Source: Acholeplasmatales bacterium (lineage in GTDB: Bacteria; Bacillota_I; Bacilli_A; Acholeplasmatales; Anaeroplasmataceae). From it: a stretch of 32,604 nt of DNA. Position numbers and translations under genes: made by a program. The notes under the pieces were generated by a model. That model searched no databases. It was not told where the DNA came from and saw nothing but the letters and a program-made list of their open reading frames with translations. The DNA is taken from positions 1 to 32,604 of the forward strand of contig JAFXUP010000138.1 of the NCBI GenBank assembly GCA_017524905.1, in the 5' to 3' direction. Shown in pieces: positions 23,450 through 30,990 of this stretch. Position 1 is the stretch's first letter. Each line of letters opens with the position of its first letter.

Positions 23450-25441
23450 ATGGATGAGGAATTATTAGAACCGCTTGAGGGCTATAAATCCTATTATAAG
23501 GATAAATTTAAAGAGGTTGCTAAAGAATATTTTGACAAATTAAAAGAAGATTCAAAGGTTGATGTTGAAGCTAATATTGAAACTAATAAAAAGCTTAAGG
23601 CTAAAAAGGCTGAGCTTGATGCTTTAAAGAAAAGGCTTGATGGTTCAAAGGGAGTAAATACCTTTTTAACTGTTTTATTAATTGGTGGTATAATTTTAGC
23701 TGTTGGTTCTATCTTTTTTATGGCAACAGCTGGTTATACAGTATATAAGCTAATTGCTTTAATTTTAGGTATAATTTTTATTGTTATTAGTGTTTTAATA
23801 AAAACATTAGTAATGAAGAAAAAGCTTCAAGAATTAAAGGAAAAGGTTAATAAAAAGATAGATGAATGTAATCTTTTAATCAATGAAGCTAAAAAGCAAA
23901 TGGCTCCATTAAATGCTTTATTTGATTGGAATATTCCAGTCATTTTAACTAAAAAAACTATTCCAACATTGGAAATAGACCAATTTTTTGATGCTAAAAA
24001 ATATGTATATTTAAATCAAAAATATGGTTTAACTAATAATGATAAGAATAGATCAACTGTTTATTGTCAATCAGGTACTATCTTAGGTAATCCTTTCTTA
24101 ATTTGTAAGGATTATATAACTAGTATGGTAAGAAAAACTTATTCTAATTCAATTACTATTCATTGGACTACAAGAATACATACAAAAGATGGTACAAGAA
24201 CAATTCATCATTCACAAATTTTAACAGGCTATGTTTACCGGATGGCTCCAAGCTATAGATATTCAACCTATTTAGTTTATGGTAATGAGGCCGCCCCTAA
24301 ATTAAGCTTTTCAAGATTTCCAACAGATGTTGAGAATATGAATGATAAACAAATTGAAAAATTTGTTAAAAAGGAAGTTAAAAAGCTAGATAAAAAAGAA
24401 TCTAAATCTTTAACAGATAAAGATCCTAATACAAATTATTCAAGATTTGGTAATGATGAATTTGAAGCAATCTTTGGTGGTACTAATAGAAATAATGATG
24501 TTGAATATAATTTATTATTTACCCCTCTTGCTCAATCTAATATTTTAAAGCTTTTAAAGGATAAAGAAAAAATTGGCTATGGCGATGATTTTATATTCGA
24601 TAAGAGAAAATGCTTAAATTATGTAAAATCAGCTCACTCTCAAGATATTGATTATTCAGCAAAGCCTACTAATTTTATGGGTTATGATATTATAGATATG
24701 GAAGATTTCTTCATGGAATATAATTCAGAGTGGTTTAAATCATTTTATTTTGATTTAGCACCTATTTTATCCATTCCTTTATATCAATCACATAAATCAA
24801 AGGAATTTATTTATAAAGAAGATATTTTAGCTAATTTATCATCTTATGAATATGAGGTTATGGCTAATGGCTTTGATCCTAAATTATTAAAGCCAGAGGA
24901 TGCTTGTACACCAAACATTTATAAGACTGAATATATTAAAACTAAAGGTAATACTGATGAATTTAATGTAACTGCTTATGCATATCGTGGTGAAAGAAGA
25001 GTTACATATGTTACTAAATTAGGTGGAGATGGACACTTACATACTATTCCTGTTCGTTGGATTGAATATTTCCCTGTTGAAAAGGAAACTAAGATGTCTA
25101 TTAATAAAAATAATCAATCTAGATATGAATTTAATTCAGCTGACCATTCTAAACTTGCTAATTTAAATACTCATTTTGAAAGAGGCTTAATTGGTATTTT
25201 AGGATATCAAGCAATGTTTGATGCTGATGAGGCTATAGGAAGCACAGTTGTTAAAGAAGAAGGATTTAATTTAGAAAAGACTATTGCTGATTTAGAGCGT
25301 GAATTAGATAGAATAGATAATAATCAAGGAACTGATGAAGAAGGATTTAGTCCTAATGAGGATGAGCTTCCTAAAGAGGAAAAGGAAGTCTCAGCTGATG
25401 ATATAGAAACAGCATCTGATTCTAGTGATTCAGATGAATAA
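23450..25441 (+). CDS. Large membrane protein resembling the MAG1210 family, LemA neighbour
   Basis: This 663-aa protein has an N-terminal coiled-coil-like segment (about 15-67), two adjacent membrane helices (71-92 and 97-121), a second short coiled coil (122-150), and then a mainly soluble domain of about 460 residues ending in a strongly acidic tail (about 630-663, rich in Asp, Glu and Ser). It has no signal peptide and no catalytic motif I recognise. The layout and its position beside lemA recall the MAG1210-type or DUF3137-type proteins found with LemA in Mollicutes and other bacteria; this is recollection, not a search. GGGAG (23436-23440) precedes the ATG, 19 bases after metK, so it may be the last gene of the SAM operon. 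Confidence 0.6.
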   Translation: MDEELLEPLEGYKSYYKDKFKEVAKEYFDKLKEDSKVDVEANIETNKKLKAKKAELDALKKRLDGSKGVNTFLTVLLIGGIILAVGSIFFMATAGYTVYKLIALILGIIFIVISVLIKTLVMKKKLQELKEKVNKKIDECNLLINEAKKQMAPLNALFDWNIPVILTKKTIPTLEIDQFFDAKKYVYLNQKYGLTNNDKNRSTVYCQSGTILGNPFLICKDYITSMVRKTYSNSITIHWTTRIHTKDGTRTIHHSQILTGYVYRMAPSYRYSTYLVYGNEAAPKLSFSRFPTDVENMNDKQIEKFVKKEVKKLDKKESKSLTDKDPNTNYSRFGNDEFEAIFGGTNRNNDVEYNLLFTPLAQSNILKLLKDKEKIGYGDDFIFDKRKCLNYVKSAHSQDIDYSAKPTNFMGYDIIDMEDFFMEYNSEWFKSFYFDLAPILSIPLYQSHKSKEFIYKEDILANLSSYEYEVMANGFDPKLLKPEDACTPNIYKTEYIKTKGNTDEFNVTAYAYRGERRVTYVTKLGGDGHLHTIPVRWIEYFPVEKETKMSINKNNQSRYEFNSADHSKLANLNTHFERGLIGILGYQAMFDADEAIGSTVVKEEGFNLEKTIADLERELDRIDNNQGTDEEGFSPNEDELPKEEKEVSADDIETASDSSDSDE

Positions 25442-25468
25442 AAAATGGTATACATATTTTAAAATATT

Positions 25469-25477
25469 TGATATAAT
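25469..25477 (+). promoter_or_regulatory. lemA promoter (extended -10)
   Basis: TGATATAAT is an extended -10 element. A 14-base palindrome ATATTTTAAAATAT (25454-25467) sits just upstream. No terminator separates it from the preceding gene, so read-through from the SAM operon is also possible. Confidence 0.6.
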
Positions 25478-25506
25478 TAGTTTAAAAGAAAAGGAGTTTT
25501 ATAATT

Positions 25507-26181
25507 ATGGCTAATGAATTAGATGAAATTAATGACCCTATATTAGAAGAGGGTAGGGATGTAAATGTAATCAACAAAACAGTTGCTGTTAAGACTGGCG
25601 TTGGTTCAATTATTTTTGAAGTTTTATTATGGGTTTTAGGTATCATTCCTGGTATCGTATTTACTGTAATGAAGATTCATGCAAGAACTGAATTACAACA
25701 AATTCAACAAAAACTTCAACATGATGCTTCTCAAATTGATAACTATATGGAGCAAAGAGTTGTTATTTTAACAAATCTTTCTAAGCTAGTTGAAAAGGCA
25801 GTTGATCTTGATAAAGAAACATTTGCAAAGATTGCTGAAGCAAGAAGCGGTAAGATTGTTACTGGTGGTTCTGATGAACAAAGAAATGCTGCTGGTACTC
25901 AAATTGAAAACTTTAATGCTAGATTAAATTTAGCAATTGAAGCTTATCCAACTTTACAATCTCATTCTGAAATAAAGGATGCTATTCAACAAAATTCTTA
26001 TTTACAAAAGGAAATTACAGCTGCAAGAGAAGTTTACAATACTACAGTAAACACTTGGAACTCTAAAATTTTCATTTGGCCTAAGTATGCAATTGTTGCT
26101 GCTAAGGCTGGATATACTACACGTATTCCATTTGCTACTTCTCAAGAAATTAAGAAGCAAGCTCGTGGTGTATTCTTCTAA
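25507..26181 (+). CDS. lemA: LemA family protein
   Basis: LemA proteins are single-helix membrane proteins with a helical bundle of uncertain function. This 224-aa protein has an N-terminal cytosolic segment, one membrane helix (about 33-55), and the LemA helices: ARTELQQIQQKL, QIDNYMEQRVVILTNLSKLVE (the usual QIDVQLKRRxDLIPNLV), LAIEAYPTLQSHSEIKDAIQ and AAREVYNTTVNTWNSKIFIWP. The usual LemA has a shorter N-terminus; here about 30 residues precede the helix. AAGGAG (25490-25495) is well spaced before the ATG. Its neighbour upstream is the large MAG1210-like membrane protein, and the two may form a complex. Confidence 0.88.
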   Translation: MANELDEINDPILEEGRDVNVINKTVAVKTGVGSIIFEVLLWVLGIIPGIVFTVMKIHARTELQQIQQKLQHDASQIDNYMEQRVVILTNLSKLVEKAVDLDKETFAKIAEARSGKIVTGGSDEQRNAAGTQIENFNARLNLAIEAYPTLQSHSEIKDAIQQNSYLQKEITAAREVYNTTVNTWNSKIFIWPKYAIVAAKAGYTTRIPFATSQEIKKQARGVFF

Positions 26182-26200
26182 AAATTTTTAAAAAAAGTAA

Positions 26201-26238
26201 AAAACATCTCTATTATTATAATGGAGGTGTTTTTATTT
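26201..26238 (+). terminator. Terminator-like hairpin that also sequesters the next ribosome site
   Basis: AAAACATCTCTAT (26201-26213) pairs over 13 positions (two G-U) with ATGGAGGTGTTTT (26221-26233) around a seven-base loop, followed by TATTTTG. The GGAGG at 26223-26227 is the ribosome site for the ComFC-like gene, so the hairpin could both end lemA transcription and lower translation of the next gene. Confidence 0.75.
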
Positions 26239-26606
26239 TGAATTGTTTGATTTGTAAAAGACCATTTTATAAAAAAAGAAGCTTTCTTGATTTATTTAAA
26301 GAAGAAAAGGGCTATATTTGTGATTTATGCTATAAAAGATATCCTATAAAAATTACAAATGAATTCTTTAGATTAGAAAATTATAATTGCTTGGTTGTTT
26401 CTATTTTTGAATATGAATATAAAATAAATTATAATTATTTTATAGAAGAATATCAAAAAATATATAAAAGATTAGCTAATTTAAATGGTTCTGATGTTTT
26501 ATTTTTTGATTCTGTTGACCTTACAAACGACTTAGAATTATTAAATATTTATGCTAATCTTTTAGGCAATAATATCATTATTCTTACGTTTAATTTAAGA
26601 AAGTAG
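26238..26606 (+). CDS. Shortened ComFC-like protein (zinc-finger part only)
   Basis: The 122-aa product starts with CLICKRPF, then SFLDLFKEEKGYICDLCYKRY: two CxxC pairs arranged like the N-terminal zinc finger of ComFC competence proteins. The following FRLENYNCLVVSIFEYEYKINYNYF matches the stretch before the phosphoribosyltransferase domain, but that domain (with its PRPP-binding DDxxTTG loop) is absent; full ComFC is about 220-240 aa. In Bacillus the order is comFC, hpf, secA, which is the order here, so it is probably the same locus shortened by deletion. It uses a TTG start with GGAGG buried in a hairpin. No in-frame remnant of the missing domain is visible in the 71 bases before hpf. Confidence 0.65.
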   Translation: MNCLICKRPFYKKRSFLDLFKEEKGYICDLCYKRYPIKITNEFFRLENYNCLVVSIFEYEYKINYNYFIEEYQKIYKRLANLNGSDVLFFDSVDLTNDLELLNIYANLLGNNIIILTFNLRK

Positions 26607-26644
26607 AAAAGACTATGAAATCGCTTTACTAAAAGCTTGTTTTT

Positions 26645-26653
26645 TGGTATAAT
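26645..26653 (+). promoter_or_regulatory. hpf promoter (extended -10)
   Basis: TGGTATAAT is an extended -10 element, with a partial -35 TTTACT (26625-26630) 17 bases upstream. Confidence 0.8.
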
Positions 26654-26677
26654 GAAATCAGAAAAGGAGTGATATTT

Positions 26678-27202
26678 ATGAAGATTGAAGTTACAGGAAA
26701 GAACGGATTTGTACCTTCAGATGCTAACAAGGAGTATGCTTTAAAAAAGCTAGCCAAGTTACAAAATATACTACCTGATTACGACAATGTTAACGCGAGA
26801 GTAGTTTGCAAAGTTTATAAGGAGTACAATAAGGTTGAGGTTACTATTCCTTCAAAAAATATTATACTTCGTGCTGAAGTAACAGCTAAGGATGTCTATG
26901 CAGCAGTTGATGGCGCTATTGATAAGCTTGTTAAACAAGTTCGACGCTACAATGATCGTGTAAAGGATAAACTTGGTAAAGAAGGTATTAGAAGCCAAGA
27001 AGTTAGGGATGAAGATGAAAGAGTTGTTAGAACTAAGAATTTAGATCTAGAACCAATGACAGCTGAAGAAGCAATTGACCAAATGGAAGCATTAGGACAT
27101 GATTTCTTCGTATATTTAGATAAACAAACAAGAAAAACAAATGTTATTTATTTAAGAGCTGATGGTGGTTATGCTATCATCGAAACAGACCAAAAAAAAT
27201 AA
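26678..27202 (+). CDS. hpf: Long-form ribosome hibernation promoting factor
   Basis: Long HPF binds the 30S decoding region and dimerises 70S ribosomes into inactive 100S particles during slow growth. From ATG 26678 the protein is 174 aa. The N-terminal S30AE domain (about 1-100) includes KIEVTGKNGFVPSDANKEYA and EVTIPSKNIILRAEV. The C-terminal dimerisation domain (about 118-174) has KNLDLEPMTAEEAIDQMEALGHDFFVY and GGYAIIE, which marks the long form. AAGGAG (26664-26669) is eight bases before ATG 26678; an in-frame GTG at 26669 falls inside that site and is rejected. hpf next to secA is the usual Firmicutes arrangement. Confidence 0.95.
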   Translation: MKIEVTGKNGFVPSDANKEYALKKLAKLQNILPDYDNVNARVVCKVYKEYNKVEVTIPSKNIILRAEVTAKDVYAAVDGAIDKLVKQVRRYNDRVKDKLGKEGIRSQEVRDEDERVVRTKNLDLEPMTAEEAIDQMEALGHDFFVYLDKQTRKTNVIYLRADGGYAIIETDQKK

Positions 27203-27215
27203 AATAATTTTATAG

Positions 27216-27260
27216 AGACTAAGGCATTCATAAGAATGCCTTTTTCTTAGGTCTTTTTTT
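27216..27260 (+). terminator. Nested terminator after hpf
   Basis: An inner hairpin AAGGCATTC-ATAA-GAATGCCTT (27221-27242) is followed by TTT. An outer arm AGACTAAG (27216-27223) can pair, with one bulge, with CTTAGGTCT (27246-27254) followed by seven Ts. The two alternatives share sequence and both look able to terminate. Confidence 0.88.
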
Positions 27261-27261
27261 A

Positions 27262-27290
27262 TTGAAAAATGATTAAAATTATAGTATTAT
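27262..27290 (+). promoter_or_regulatory. secA promoter
   Basis: TTGAAA (27262-27267) and TATTAT (27285-27290) are 17 bases apart. Confidence 0.7.
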
Positions 27291-27308
27291 CTTAATTAGA
27301 GTTTTTAG

Positions 27309-27331
27309 AAAGGATAAAATCCTTTAGGATG
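27309..27331 (+). promoter_or_regulatory. Hairpin and ribosome site in the secA leader
   Basis: AAAGGAT-AAA-ATCCTTT (27309-27325) is a perfect seven-base-pair hairpin with an SD-like left arm, followed at once by AGGATG (27326-27331), the likely but distant ribosome site, 10 bases before the secA ATG. Confidence 0.45.
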
Positions 27332-27341
27332 TTATTTTAAT

Positions 27342-29939
27342 ATGGGTTTAAAAAAATTATTTGATTCTGGTTATAAGGAAATGAAGCGTTGCGAAAAGCT
27401 TGCTTATAAGATTGAAGCTTTAGATGAAGAAATGCAAAAGCTTTCTGATGATGAGCTTAAAGCAAAGACTCCTTATTTCAAAGAATTATTAAAAAATGGA
27501 AAGACACTTGATGATATTTTAGTTGAGGCTTATGCAGTTGCAAGAGAAGCTGCTTATCGTGTTACTGGTATGAAGGCATTCCACGTTCAATTAATTGGTG
27601 GTGCTGCAATTCATGGTGGTAATATTGCTGAAATGAAAACAGGTGAAGGTAAAACATTAACAGCTGTATTCCCTGCTTACTTAAATGCTTTAACTGGTAA
27701 TGGTGTTCATATCGTTACTGTAAACGAATACTTAGCTGGACGTGAAGCTAATGGTCAAATCGGTGAAATTTATAAATTTTTAGGTTTAACTGTTGGTTTA
27801 AACTTAAGAGAATTAGACAGACAACAAAAGCGTGAAGCATATTCATGTGATATTATGTATTCAACTAACTCTGAATTAGGCTTTGACTATTTAAGAGATA
27901 ATATGGTTCCTTCAATTGAAGAGGTTACTCAGGTTAAGGGATTAAATTATGCAATTATCGATGAAACTGACTCTATCTTAATTGATGAAGCTAGAACACC
28001 ACTTATTATTTCTGGTCCAACAAAGGATGATGGTGGCTTATATGAAAAGGCTGATGCTTTTGTTAAGTCACTTAATGAAGATGATTATGAAATTGATATT
28101 GAATCAAAAACAATCACTTTAACTGAATCTGGTGTTGCAAAAGCTGAAAAATTTTTCAAGGTTGATAACATTTACGATTTAGAGCATACTCAAATTGTTC
28201 ATAGAATTAATAACGCTTTAAGAGCTGTTTATATTTTTGAAGATGGTAAGGAATATGTTGTTCAAGATGGTGAAGTATTAATCGTCGATGAAGCAACAGG
28301 TCGTATTTTAAAGGGAAGACAATTCTCTGAAGGCTTACACCAAGCTATTGAAGCTAAAGAAGGCGTTGAAATTAAAAAAGAAGCAATTACTGTTGCCACT
28401 ATTACTTATCAAAATTTCTTTAGAATGTACAATAAACTATCTGGTATGACAGGTACTGCTAAAACTGAAGAAGAGGAATTTAGAAATATTTATAACATGT
28501 ATGTTGTTGAGGTTCCAACAAATAGACCTGTTATAAGAATTGATGCACCTGATTTATTATTCTTAACTCCAGAATATAAATTTAAGGCAATGATTGAAGA
28601 AATTAAGGTTCGTCATGCAAAAGGTCAACCTATTCTAATTGGTACAGCAAACGTTGAAACATCTGAACTTGTTCATGATATGCTAGTTAAAGAACATCTT
28701 CCTCATGAGGTTTTAAATGCTAAAAACCATGAGCGTGAAGCTGAAATCATCGCTAAGGCTGGTGAAATTGGTGCTATCACACTTTCAACTAACATGGCTG
28801 GACGTGGTACCGATATTAAGCTTGCACCTGGTGTTGCTGAGCTTGGTGGTTTAGCAGTTTTAGGTACTGAAAGATTTGAAGCAAGACGTATTGATAATCA
28901 GTTAAGAGGTCGTGCTGGTCGTCAAGGTGACCCTGGTTATTCAAGATTCTTCATTTCAACAGAAGATGAATTAATTCAAAGATTCGGTGGAGACACATTT
29001 AAAAATAGACTTGCTATGTGCATTAGATTAATGTCTGATGGTGATGAATCTAAGCCTTTAGAAAATAAGACATTAACTAAGCTTGTTACAATGGCTCAAA
29101 CTAAGATTGAAGGTATTAACTTTGATCATCGTAAGAATGTCTTAAAGTATGATGATGTTATTCGTCGTCAAAGAGAAACATTCTATGAGGAACGTCAAGA
29201 GGTTATTAAGGCGGAAAACCTAGATGCTTTATTAAAGAAGCTAATGCATTCTGCAATTGAAAATATTATTGAAAATTATATTGAAGAAGGCAAGTTTGAT
29301 GATGAAAAGGTTGCTAATGATTTCAATACTAAATACTTTAGACCAGGTTTAGTTGATGTTGAAGTTATTAGAAATTATGAAGATGATGAAGATATTATCA
29401 ATTATTTATGCGATGTAGCTAATAAGGATTTTGATGAAAGAACAAATCAATTCAGAACAAGCTTACAAGAGGTTGTTCCTGCTGAATTATTAAAAGAAGA
29501 TCCTCTAGTAATTGAAAAGAATGTTCAATTTATGTTAAAGAGAATCATTCTTCCTATTTTAGATAGAAACTGGAGAGAGCATATTGATGATATGGCTGGA
29601 TTCCGTCAAGGTATCACATTACAAGCTTATGCTCAAAAGGACCCTCTTGAAATGTATCAAAGAGAAGGTTATGAAAAGTTCCAAAGATTAATGAGAAGAA
29701 TGAATGAAGAAGTAATGGTTACAGCAATGCATACATCACTTCAAGTTAAAAGAAGAGTTGTAGATGAACCTAAGGATGAAGATACAATGAAGGGTCTTCA
29801 AACTAACCAAGATTTATCTACAGTTAATAAGGCTCAACCTGTTAAAAATGATCCTAAATTTGTTAATGTAGGACCAAATCAACCATGTCCATGTGGCTCT
29901 GGATTAAAATTTAAATTCTGTCATGGAATGAAAAAGTAA
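27342..29939 (+). CDS. secA: Preprotein translocase ATPase SecA
   Basis: SecA drives protein export through SecYEG. The 865-aa protein is full length: Walker A MKTGEGKT (98-105), Walker B IIDETDSIL (205-213), TPLIISG, motif GTANVETSE, GRGTDIKL and QLRGRAGRQGD in the second ATPase lobe, the preprotein cross-linking domain between them (about 220-370), and a helical scaffold toward the C-terminus. The final CPCGSGLKFKFCH (Cys849, Cys851, Cys860, His861) is the zinc-binding SecB/ribosome-contact tail. DETDS replaces the usual DEVDS, a mild change. It has its own promoter and leader hairpin and ends in a terminator. In many Firmicutes prfB follows; here it does not. Confidence 0.98.
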   Translation: MGLKKLFDSGYKEMKRCEKLAYKIEALDEEMQKLSDDELKAKTPYFKELLKNGKTLDDILVEAYAVAREAAYRVTGMKAFHVQLIGGAAIHGGNIAEMKTGEGKTLTAVFPAYLNALTGNGVHIVTVNEYLAGREANGQIGEIYKFLGLTVGLNLRELDRQQKREAYSCDIMYSTNSELGFDYLRDNMVPSIEEVTQVKGLNYAIIDETDSILIDEARTPLIISGPTKDDGGLYEKADAFVKSLNEDDYEIDIESKTITLTESGVAKAEKFFKVDNIYDLEHTQIVHRINNALRAVYIFEDGKEYVVQDGEVLIVDEATGRILKGRQFSEGLHQAIEAKEGVEIKKEAITVATITYQNFFRMYNKLSGMTGTAKTEEEEFRNIYNMYVVEVPTNRPVIRIDAPDLLFLTPEYKFKAMIEEIKVRHAKGQPILIGTANVETSELVHDMLVKEHLPHEVLNAKNHEREAEIIAKAGEIGAITLSTNMAGRGTDIKLAPGVAELGGLAVLGTERFEARRIDNQLRGRAGRQGDPGYSRFFISTEDELIQRFGGDTFKNRLAMCIRLMSDGDESKPLENKTLTKLVTMAQTKIEGINFDHRKNVLKYDDVIRRQRETFYEERQEVIKAENLDALLKKLMHSAIENIIENYIEEGKFDDEKVANDFNTKYFRPGLVDVEVIRNYEDDEDIINYLCDVANKDFDERTNQFRTSLQEVVPAELLKEDPLVIEKNVQFMLKRIILPILDRNWREHIDDMAGFRQGITLQAYAQKDPLEMYQREGYEKFQRLMRRMNEEVMVTAMHTSLQVKRRVVDEPKDEDTMKGLQTNQDLSTVNKAQPVKNDPKFVNVGPNQPCPCGSGLKFKFCHGMKK

Positions 29940-29968
29940 AAATCGTCATATAAGATACGATTTTTATT
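29938..29968 (+). terminator. Rho-independent terminator after secA
   Basis: AAAAATCGT (29938-29946) pairs with ACGATTTTT (29957-29965) across a ten-base loop, and the T-run of the right arm serves as the U-tract. Confidence 0.85.
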
Positions 29969-29995
29969 GACAAGGTATAATATATAATTTAAAAT
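29967..29995 (+). promoter_or_regulatory. Promoter of the Mn-riboswitch transcript
   Basis: Consensus TTGACA (29967-29972) is 17 bases from TAAAAT (29990-29995). Two better TATAAT hexamers in between (29976, 29983) are wrongly spaced for this -35. Confidence 0.65.
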
Positions 29996-30018
29996 TATAT
30001 TGTAAATGAATAATACTT

Positions 30019-30100
30019 AAAAAGGGAGTAGAAAACCATTTTGGTATTAATATCGTCAGTACGGTTTTGATCCGGTATTAATTTAAATTTCAAGACTTTT
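30019..30100 (+). ncRNA. Probable yybP-ykoY manganese riboswitch
   Basis: AAAAAGGGAGTAG (30019-30031) matches the family opening AAAGGGGAGUAG; ATCGTCAGTACGG (30052-30064) matches the conserved CGUCA-type loop; CCGG (30072-30075) and CAAGAC (30091-30096) match the later conserved strands. Stem ATTAATA/TATTAAT (30046-30052 with 30076-30082) and P1 AAAAG/CTTTT (30020-30024 with 30096-30100) are consistent. The P1 3' strand is also the left arm of the strong terminator that follows, so ligand-stabilised P1 would prevent termination and turn the gene on, as known for this class. The opening has one G fewer than usual and the distal stem is short, so the call is probable, not certain. Confidence 0.68.
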
Positions 30101-30127
30101 GTTGAAAAACAAAAGTCTTTTCTTTTT
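30092..30127 (+). terminator. Riboswitch-controlled intrinsic terminator
   Basis: AAGACTTTTGTT (30092-30103) pairs perfectly with AACAAAAGTCTT (30108-30119) around a GAAA tetraloop, followed by TTCTTTTT. Its left arm overlaps the aptamer P1 strand, and it lies before the gene. Confidence 0.93.
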
Positions 30128-30172
30128 ATTTATTATTATTTATAATAAAAAATGAGGGGAAAAAGAAAAAAA

Positions 30173-30829
30173 ATGAAAATCAGGGTTTGTGAAAATTGCA
30201 GTAAAAAATTTGATTTTGGACAAAAAAATTGTCCATATTGTGGCTCTTTAAAATTTGTTGACTATGAAATTTTAGAAAAAAAGCCAACAAAAAAATGTGC
30301 ATTCTGTGAAAAAGAATATGATCTAAGCTATAAAAGCTGTCCATATTGTGGTTCAACAAAGGTAGTAAAAGAAGAAGTTTTGCTAAAAGAAGATGAATTA
30401 GTAAATGAGAAAATTGATGAAGAAAAAGAAGAAATAAAGGATTTATTTATTGAACCAAAAGGAAAAATATGTGAAGAATGCGGAAATAAATATTCTTCTA
30501 ATTTAGAAAGCTGTCCATATTGTGGTTCAACTAAATCAACACAATTAAGTGCTCCTTCATCAGATTATGAAAAGAAAGTTAATGAAGAAAGCAAAAAAAG
30601 AAGAAAAAGAATAAAAGATAGAAACGATAGAGCCGATTATTTAAAGGGCTTTTATATTGGAACTTCAAGCGATCTTGTTGAGCATAGCATTTTAATGGAA
30701 GAGAAAAAAATAAATAAGAAAACTAAAGAAGGAATGAATGATGGTTTTATTTTTGCCTTTGCAATAACTATAGGTGCTATTTTGCTAGGTCTAGTAATAG
30801 GATTAATCGAGATTTTGTTAAATAGATAA
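30173..30829 (+). CDS. Triple zinc-ribbon protein with a C-terminal membrane anchor
   Basis: From ATG 30173 the product is 218 aa. Three zinc ribbons repeat the same plan, CxxC-x10-CPYCGS: Cys6/9/20/23, Cys42/45/56/59 and Cys100/103/114/117. An acidic linker (about 66-92) separates the second and third, a basic segment follows (about 140-153, KKRRKRIKDR), and a single hydrophobic helix (about 192-215) ends the protein, so the ribbons should face the cytosol. I recognise no specific family beyond zinc-ribbon proteins. AGGGG (30155-30159) is the only SD-like site; it is rather far from 30173, and ATG 30152 lies before it. The probable Mn riboswitch and terminator upstream suggest that metal level controls it. 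A terminator follows, so it is a single-gene unit. Confidence 0.8.
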   Translation: MKIRVCENCSKKFDFGQKNCPYCGSLKFVDYEILEKKPTKKCAFCEKEYDLSYKSCPYCGSTKVVKEEVLLKEDELVNEKIDEEKEEIKDLFIEPKGKICEECGNKYSSNLESCPYCGSTKSTQLSAPSSDYEKKVNEESKKRRKRIKDRNDRADYLKGFYIGTSSDLVEHSILMEEKKINKKTKEGMNDGFIFAFAITIGAILLGLVIGLIEILLNR

Positions 30830-30839
30830 TAAATAAATT

Positions 30840-30886
30840 AAAGAGATTTTTTTAGATGAAAGAAAATTGAAAAATCTCTTTTTTTA
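30840..30886 (+). terminator. Rho-independent terminator after the zinc-ribbon gene
   Basis: AAAGAGATTTTT (30840-30851) pairs over 12 bases with AAAAATCTCTTT (30870-30881), with an 18-base loop and Ts to 30885. Confidence 0.9.
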
Positions 30887-30910
30887 TTGGTCTTAAGACT
30901 ATGTCTTACG

Positions 30911-30939
30911 TTGACAAAGGCTTGATTTAATCATATAAT
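30911..30939 (+). promoter_or_regulatory. eda-kdgK promoter (full consensus)
   Basis: TTGACA (30911-30916) and TATAAT (30934-30939) with a 17-base spacer are a perfect sigma-70 promoter, the kind that normally needs a repressor. Confidence 0.93.
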
Positions 30940-30950
30940 ATTAGGGTAAA

Positions 30951-30965
30951 TGGACATTTTGTCCA
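30951..30965 (+). promoter_or_regulatory. Putative operator in the eda-kdgK leader
   Basis: TGGACA-TTT-TGTCCA is a perfect inverted repeat starting about five bases after the predicted transcription start. A second palindrome, GTCTTAAGAC (30890-30899), lies upstream of the -35. Either could bind a sugar-acid-responsive repressor; none is encoded in this window. Confidence 0.6.
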
Positions 30966-30990
30966 AAATAAAAATGAGAGGTAGAATAAA

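Noticed and set aside
25454..25467. ATATTTTAAAATAT as a terminator of the large membrane-protein gene
   Set aside because: It has no loop or T-run and consists only of A and T; at most it is an operator near the lemA promoter.
29940..30172. tRNA or other structural RNA between secA and the zinc-ribbon gene
   Set aside because: There is no acceptor-stem/T-loop pattern; the conserved strands and terminator overlap fit a yybP-ykoY riboswitch better.
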